Source: Andrena cerasifolii
Taxonomy: Eukaryota; Arthropoda; Insecta; Hymenoptera; Andrenidae
Length of the DNA stretch: 64,000 nt
NCBI RefSeq assembly: GCF_050908995.1
Contig: NC_135120.1
Location: forward strand, 20,349,433-20,413,432
Direction of reading: 5' to 3'
Positions 62,401-64,000 of the stretch are shown one piece after another; within the stretch, counting starts at the first letter, position 1, and every line of letters starts with the position of its first letter. The notes beneath the pieces are model-generated. The model ran no database searches. It had not been told where the DNA came from and saw only the letters and a list, made by a program, of their open reading frames with translations. Made by a program: the position numbers and the translations under genes.

Positions 62401-62915
62401 CTCTTAACTGTCTGGCTTACTAATTGCTTACACGCGCATATGTGCACAGCGCAGCGAACACAAAATGCTGGACATATTCTATTATTGCATTATATTGGAA
62501 AACAATAAACGCATGCGAACACGTGCTTTCATTGCTCGGTAAACTACTTAGTATTAATACGCGCTGTGGAGAAAGAACAAAATGTGCCCTTTAATAACGG
62601 TGCGATTGAAATTTGTTCAATTGCTTGAATCGCGCGCAAATACACGGGCAGGGTAAATTAGCGGGCGTTTGAATGAATCTTTCCTCGGAGGCGTTCGGAC
62701 GTATTCACGAAAAGCCGCGTTTGGATCGCCGCCAGCAAGGAACTTTTCTATCTGAATAATCCCCGCGGGCAATTAAGAGTCGCGTTATTAAAGGATTCCT
62801 TTTATTTACAGTTCGGTGTGCTGCTGGTTGTGCGGCTCGCCCTCCTTCACGGCGCTCTGCCCAAGTTCTCGCCGCAGGATAATCCAGCAGCTTTTCATCC
62901 CTGTTTCCACGTCAG
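26281..62915 (+). CDS. Partial gene for a TMTC-family ER protein O-mannosyltransferase (TMTC1-like), five exons
   Basis: TMTC proteins are multi-pass ER membrane glycosyltransferases of the GT-C fold. In vertebrates they transfer O-mannose to cadherin-type domains, and they carry a C-terminal TPR array. Five exons join with matching phases: 26281-26458, 50519-50592, 55879-56010, 57211-57283 and 62812-62915, giving 561 coding bases and 187 codons. Every visible donor is GT (GTGAGT or GTAAGC) and every acceptor is AG. The junction of exons 1 and 2 recreates the family hallmark HPVHTEA|VTGIVGRADVL, exon 3 carries LAKETGITVLPLNLLYDL, and exon 5 carries LPKFSPQDNPAAF. The wording of these motifs (GIVGRADVLA, KETGITV) fits TMTC1 better than TMTC2, which is an inference. 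The first base of exon 1 completes a codon begun in an upstream exon, and the last exon ends in phase 2, so the gene is open at both ends. The N-terminal acidic loop and the TPR repeats are not in the window. Confidence 0.9.
27225..27938. mobile_element. TTAA-flanked foldback element, 714 bp (piggyBac-type MITE candidate)
   Basis: The two halves are long inverted copies of about 320-350 bases each, separated by a short loop near 27575-27610. The ends are GGGGACTAGGCAGT and CTGCCTAGTCCCC, with TTAA immediately outside each (27221-27224 and 27939-27942). TTAA target duplication is the mark of piggyBac-type transposition. Because each half has an open frame, both strands read a related peptide (shared RFAPKWHMFY and NFFQVDLNLNSFA); this is a result of the palindrome, not evidence of a gene. 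Confidence 0.85.
30101..30494. mobile_element. Inverted-repeat element, about 394 bp
   Basis: The left end (CTGCCCTCCTCAGTTAAACT) and the right end (AGTTAAAATATCC... in reverse orientation, ending at TGCAG) are imperfect inverted copies, with the shared block CCTATCTAGCATTTT best conserved. TATA or TA flanks both ends. The interior is AT-rich and non-coding. Confidence 0.55.
40615..40642 (-). repeat. (TAA)n tail of the LINE remnant
   Basis: About nine units of TTA on the + strand read as (TAA)n on the LINE strand. It lies about 170 bases beyond the ORF stop, where I/Jockey-type LINEs carry such tails. Confidence 0.7.
40812..41534 (-). pseudogene. Jockey-like non-LTR retrotransposon, C-terminal ORF2 fragment
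   Basis: The 234-codon frame corresponds to the end of the reverse transcriptase thumb and the C-terminal region of a non-LTR retrotransposon ORF2. Recognisable blocks are LGSFEQWCTANTMHLNT, DLGVTFTNRLDFRSHYRNI, KAMKTLGFIVRFAKHF, LKLLYVALVRPQVQYASVIW and IERVQHEFLRLVLR. The order (WC....L N, DLGV..., LY..LVR..LEY...VW.P, ...IE..Q..FLR) is standard for the Jockey group. The catalytic FADD box, the endonuclease and ORF1 are missing, so the copy is 5'-truncated, as is usual for LINEs. The visible frame itself has no internal stop, which suggests a fairly recent insertion. Confidence 0.9.
42586..42600. repeat. (CT)n microsatellite
   Basis: A short CT run following a CT-rich stretch from about 42575. 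Confidence 0.8.
43351..43376. repeat. (CT)n microsatellite with one interruption
   Basis: CT repeat interrupted by TAT. On the minus strand it produces the RDGERDRERE-like run inside the long chance frame 43011-43988. Confidence 0.8.
44263..44597. mobile_element. Second TTAA-flanked inverted-repeat element, 335 bp
   Basis: The left end GGGCTCATGCTCAGTCAGGA and the right end TCCTGATTGAGCACGACCCC are inverted copies. The shared block GGAGGCCGAAAAAAAGGGTG is exact, and the arms extend about 40 bases. TTAA lies on both sides (44259-44262 and 44598-44601). The interior is AT-rich and non-coding. The terminal sequence differs from the 27.2-kb element, so this is another family with the same target-site habit. 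Confidence 0.8.
46531..47040. mobile_element. Inverted-repeat element with 150-base arms, 510 bp
   Basis: The left arm (46531-46679) and right arm (46892-47040) are inverted copies with high identity: TTCCACGTCAAAACGAATAG, GCATTTGTCGATAACCTTG and CTATGTCAAATAGTT. The ends are GAGGTATTCC and GGAACAGCTC. AAAT directly precedes the left end and directly follows the right end, so it may be a 4-base target duplication. A truncated relative lies at 23173-23407. No coding potential is seen. Confidence 0.8.
50519..50592 (+). CDS. TMTC-like gene, exon 2 in window (24 codons plus 2 bases)
   Basis: The acceptor is preceded by a clear pyrimidine tract (TTTCCTTCTGTGTTTCAG) and the donor is GTGAGT at 50593. 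It reads VTGIVGRADVLACIFFLLSF followed by LAYH, entering in phase 0 and leaving two bases (GG). The first half is the hallmark loop of the family directly after HTEA. The second half is a hydrophobic membrane segment. The exon is only 74 bases and sits after a 24,060-base intron, so an automatic gene caller could easily miss it. Confidence 0.92.
51980..52027. repeat. (GA)n microsatellite
   Basis: GA-rich run with GAGG and GTGA interruptions. Confidence 0.85.
55225..55616. mobile_element. Inverted-repeat element, about 392 bp
   Basis: The left arm (GAGACCTTGCAGCACGAGGG and TGCAGCT) is an inverted copy of the right arm (AGCTGCACCCCTCTCGCCGC and AATGTTCTC), about 30 bases. The interior is very AT-rich. 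A third, solo copy of the arm lies at 56965-57003, showing that the sequence is repeated. Target duplications are unclear. Confidence 0.65.
55879..56010 (+). CDS. TMTC-like gene, exon 3 in window (44 codons)
   Basis: The acceptor is GGGTTGCAG at 55878 and the donor is GTAAGC at 56011. Joining the incoming GG with the first G gives glycine, then QQTAYVWSSVCLGALSMLAK, ETGITVLPLNLLYDLCRSW and HSIK. The second acceptor-like AG a few bases downstream (55885) would break the frame, which fixes the start. The LSMLAKETGITVL...LYDL motif is strongly conserved in TMTC proteins (often LCKEQGITVL in other members; KETGITV is closer to TMTC1). Two hydrophobic stretches flank the charged KE pair. The exon leaves AG, completed by the next exon to arginine. 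Confidence 0.93.
56011..57210 (+). other. 1,200-base intron of the TMTC-like gene
   Basis: Bounded by GTAAGC and TTGCAG. The long frames at 56409-56891 on both strands are overlapping and unrecognised. The solo repeat arm near 57.0 kb lies about 210 bases before exon 4. Confidence 0.85.
56965..57003 (+). repeat. Solo arm of the 55.2-kb element family
   Basis: GATGAAGCTGCACCCCTCTT followed by GCTGCAAGGTCCTCAATTG matches the right arm of the element at 55225-55616 with a few substitutions. No partner arm is seen nearby. Confidence 0.7.
57211..57283 (+). CDS. TMTC-like gene, exon 4 in window (short loop exon)
   Basis: This 73-base exon was found by looking for a piece that repairs the phase between exons 3 (leaves AG) and 5 (enters in phase 0). 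The acceptor is TTTTTCATGTTGCAG and the donor GTGAGT at 57284. It completes AG to AGA (R) and then reads SIFEARWNDDSRHFSRRAAA and LLVS, ending in phase 0. This is the variable hydrophilic loop between two membrane segments, followed by the start of the next hydrophobic segment, which continues in exon 5 (ALLVS|FGVLLVV). Loop sequence is poorly conserved in the family, so support comes from splice sites, phase and position. Confidence 0.85.
58309..58346. repeat. Perfect 14-base hairpin
   Basis: CTGGCGCCTTGAAA (58309-58322) and TTTCAAGGCGCCAG (58333-58346) are exact inverted copies with a 10-base loop. A shorter GCGCCAG...CTGGCG pair lies just downstream near 58384-58403. Confidence 0.85.
59138..59170. 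repeat. Perfect 12-base hairpin
   Basis: AACTAAGTAAAT (59138-59149) and ATTTACTTAGTT (59159-59170) are exact inverted copies around a 9-base loop. Confidence 0.8.
59225..59380. repeat. 59-base degenerate tandem repeat, about 2.6 copies
   Basis: The block GTCTGACCATACATGTCGTG recurs as GTCTGACTATATCAGGCATG and GTCTGATCACATATAGTGCA, each followed by A(G/A)ACYAC. Successive copies start near 59231, 59290 and 59349. The copies are strongly diverged. Confidence 0.6.
62812..62915 (+). CDS. TMTC-like gene, exon 5 in window (34 codons plus 2 bases)
   Basis: The acceptor is TTTTATTTACAG at 62811 and the donor GTGAGT at 62916. It reads FGVLLVVRLALLHG, then ALPKFSPQDNPAAFHPCFHV, and leaves AG. The hydrophobic start completes a membrane segment begun in exon 4. 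LP.FS.QDNPAAF is the conserved entry to the luminal region known in Pfam as DUF1736. The next exon, expected to encode another membrane segment, was not seen in 62916-64000 and is probably beyond the window. Confidence 0.92.
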
Positions 62916-63249
62916 GTGAGTACCAGCCAGCAAGTCCTTTACGCTACGCGACTCGTAACGAGGTTTACAATTACAATGTTTCAAAACTCATAGCGATTGC
63001 GGACCCACGGGAAACAGTATACCGTTGTCGTCGCTCCGAAAGCAACGTGTCGGATGAACGTGAAATCGAAATAAAGGGGGAACAAGATGACTTTGTCTTT
63101 TGATTACTCGCGTACACGGTTCATGGGATGTTGCTGTTATTTCTGGCATAATTGGTAGTTGCTTTTAATATATCTTATTGCTTGAATAGAAAGGGGTGCT
63201 CGACTTAACGAGAGGAATATTTGGGACAGAAATTAACCACAGCACGATA

Positions 63250-63328
63250 GGGTAGATGTCCCAATTACCTGCTGCTAGTGTCTCTGTCACTTGACTTATG
63301 TTACTTAATAAGAACGTGGGACTGTTCT
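63250..63328 (+). mobile_element. Left part of a TA-flanked GGGTAGATG-type element
   Basis: TA (63248-63249) is followed by GGGTAGATGTCCCAATTACC, similar to the end at 40570. No inverted partner is seen before the window end, and the sequence is broken by the LINE-like tail at about 63329, so the element is probably split by an insertion and continues outside the window. Confidence 0.45.
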
Positions 63329-63500
63329 CCTTCTTCTTCTTCTTCTTATTATTATTATTATTGTGGGATCAGGAACCCCCATGGAATAAAAGGGAGCCCG
63401 GACTAAGAGACCAGGGAGAATCGGCGTAGCCGTGGTGGCAAATGCGACTGACACCCCGACCCTGACTCTCTTTTTCCGTGGTTCTCGAACACTTAGGAAT
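63329..63500 (-). mobile_element. Probable 3' end of a LINE with (TAA)n(GAA)n tail
   Basis: Compound TTC and TTA repeats on the + strand (63329-63362) read as a TAA/GAA tail on the minus strand. They directly follow a GC-richer block (minus strand ending GGGGGTTCCTGATCCCACAA). This layout fits the 3' end of an I/Jockey or R1-type LINE. No ORF2 sequence is visible, so the call is tentative. Confidence 0.35.
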
Positions 63501-63505
63501 TACTA

Positions 63506-63923
63506 CGGTAAAAGTACCTATTATGGAACGAAATTTCGGAAAGATTAGAATTTTCATCAAATTCGAGTTAATAAATTTACAAAATGTTAAAAATCTTTTA
63601 ACTATATAAAAGGCCAGTTCTTTTAGAAATAAAAATGACTTTTTATAACTTAATCTAATGTATAAAATTAATTTTATTAACAAAATACTAATAGGACTCG
63701 TATGTACCTATTATGAAACAGTATATCCGCACCTGTACCCCTGTTCCATAAATTATGTCCCCATTATGAAACAGGGGAAAACACGTAAATCTAATGCTTT
63801 TAAATTTACTTTGTTATTCGATTCTAGTTTCTAAGGATTTTAATTATATAATGACGGAAAGAACAAAGTGAAATTAATTCATAACATGCACCAAATAATG
63901 TTTCATAATAGGTACTTTTACCT
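63506..63923. mobile_element. Inverted-repeat element, about 418 bp
   Basis: The left end GGTAAAAGTACCTATTATGG and the right end (CATAATAGGTACTTTTACC) are inverted copies. TA occurs just outside both ends (63504-63505 and 63924-63925) if one terminal base is counted in the element. A third copy of GTACCTATTATGAAACAG lies inside at about 63703, followed by CCCCATTATGAAACAGGGG. Non-coding and AT-rich. Confidence 0.65.
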
Positions 63924-63951
63924 TACATCTATTCCTACATTATTGTACACT

Positions 63952-64000
63952 AAGGTAGAATGTCCCAATTTCTGCTCATGTCCCCATTTCTGCTCATTTC
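63952..64000 (+). mobile_element. Start of another AAGGTAGAATGTCCCA-type element, cut by the window end
   Basis: AAGGTAGAATGTCCCAATTT resembles the end at 63250 in the same orientation. It is followed by a repeat of CCCCATTTCTGCTCAT-like sequence (TTTCTGCTCATG then TTTCTGCTCATT). The window stops here. Confidence 0.35.

Larger units (their letters stand above)
57284..62811 (+). other. 5,528-base intron of the TMTC-like gene
   Basis: Bounded by GTGAGT and TTACAG. It contains two perfect hairpins, a 59-base tandem repeat and an unidentified minus-strand ORF near 58.5-58.9 kb. The part from 59380 to 62811 holds only chance frames. Confidence 0.85.

Noticed and set aside
1..64000. tRNA, rRNA, known microRNA or CRISPR signals
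   Set aside because: I looked for tRNA arm motifs, a few conserved insect microRNA sequences and regular spacer arrays and saw none. A covariance-model scan would be needed to exclude them.

Overview
This window is nuclear DNA from an arthropod, most likely an insect and plausibly a hymenopteran. The reasons are classical GT/AG-spliced exons of an animal gene family, introns up to 24 kb, about 0.9% coding sequence, and a mix of short inverted-repeat DNA transposons, a Jockey-like LINE remnant and a Penelope-like remnant. The species cannot be fixed from sequence alone. There is no bacterial-style operon, CRISPR array, rRNA or tRNA that I could recognise.

The one gene I can support is on the + strand. 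Five consecutive exons (26281-26458, 50519-50592, 55879-56010, 57211-57283, 62812-62915) form a phase-consistent partial reading frame of 561 bases (187 codons). It matches the multi-membrane half of a TMTC protein (transmembrane and TPR-containing O-mannosyltransferase of the ER), closest in wording to the TMTC1 subfamily. The start of the protein lies upstream and I could not find its exon within 1-26280. The rest of the luminal region and the TPR repeats lie beyond 62915. The introns are 24,060, 5,286, 1,200 and 5,528 bases.

The rest is intronic or upstream DNA with many mobile-element remnants. Region 1-26280 holds a hAT-like MITE (7053-7283), an 864-bp TA-flanked element (9718-10581), an 852-bp AT-rich element with repeated TTTCTCGAGAAA palindromes (11940-12791), a decayed Penelope-like reverse transcriptase with a ribozyme-like 3' motif (15536-16250), an unidentified decayed ORF (20401-20790), an inverted duplication of an ORF-like sequence (24311-24524), and a 232-bp TA-flanked foldback (25384-25615). 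The 24-kb intron holds a 714-bp near-perfect foldback flanked by TTAA (27225-27938), a 394-bp element (30101-30494), a Jockey-like LINE remnant nested between TA-flanked inverted repeats (40570-41722), a second TTAA-flanked element (44263-44597), and a 510-bp element with 150-bp arms (46531-47040; partial relative at 23173-23407). The last introns hold a foldback near 55.4 kb with a solo arm at 57.0 kb, perfect hairpins at 58.3 and 59.15 kb, a 59-bp tandem repeat (59225-59380), and nested elements from 63250 to the window end.

I did not find a clearly new biological system. The most unusual content is the density and nesting of foldback elements, several unidentified ORF-like remnants, and the very large first intron of the TMTC gene. 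All similarity statements rest on reading the sequence and on knowledge of the families; no search was run.
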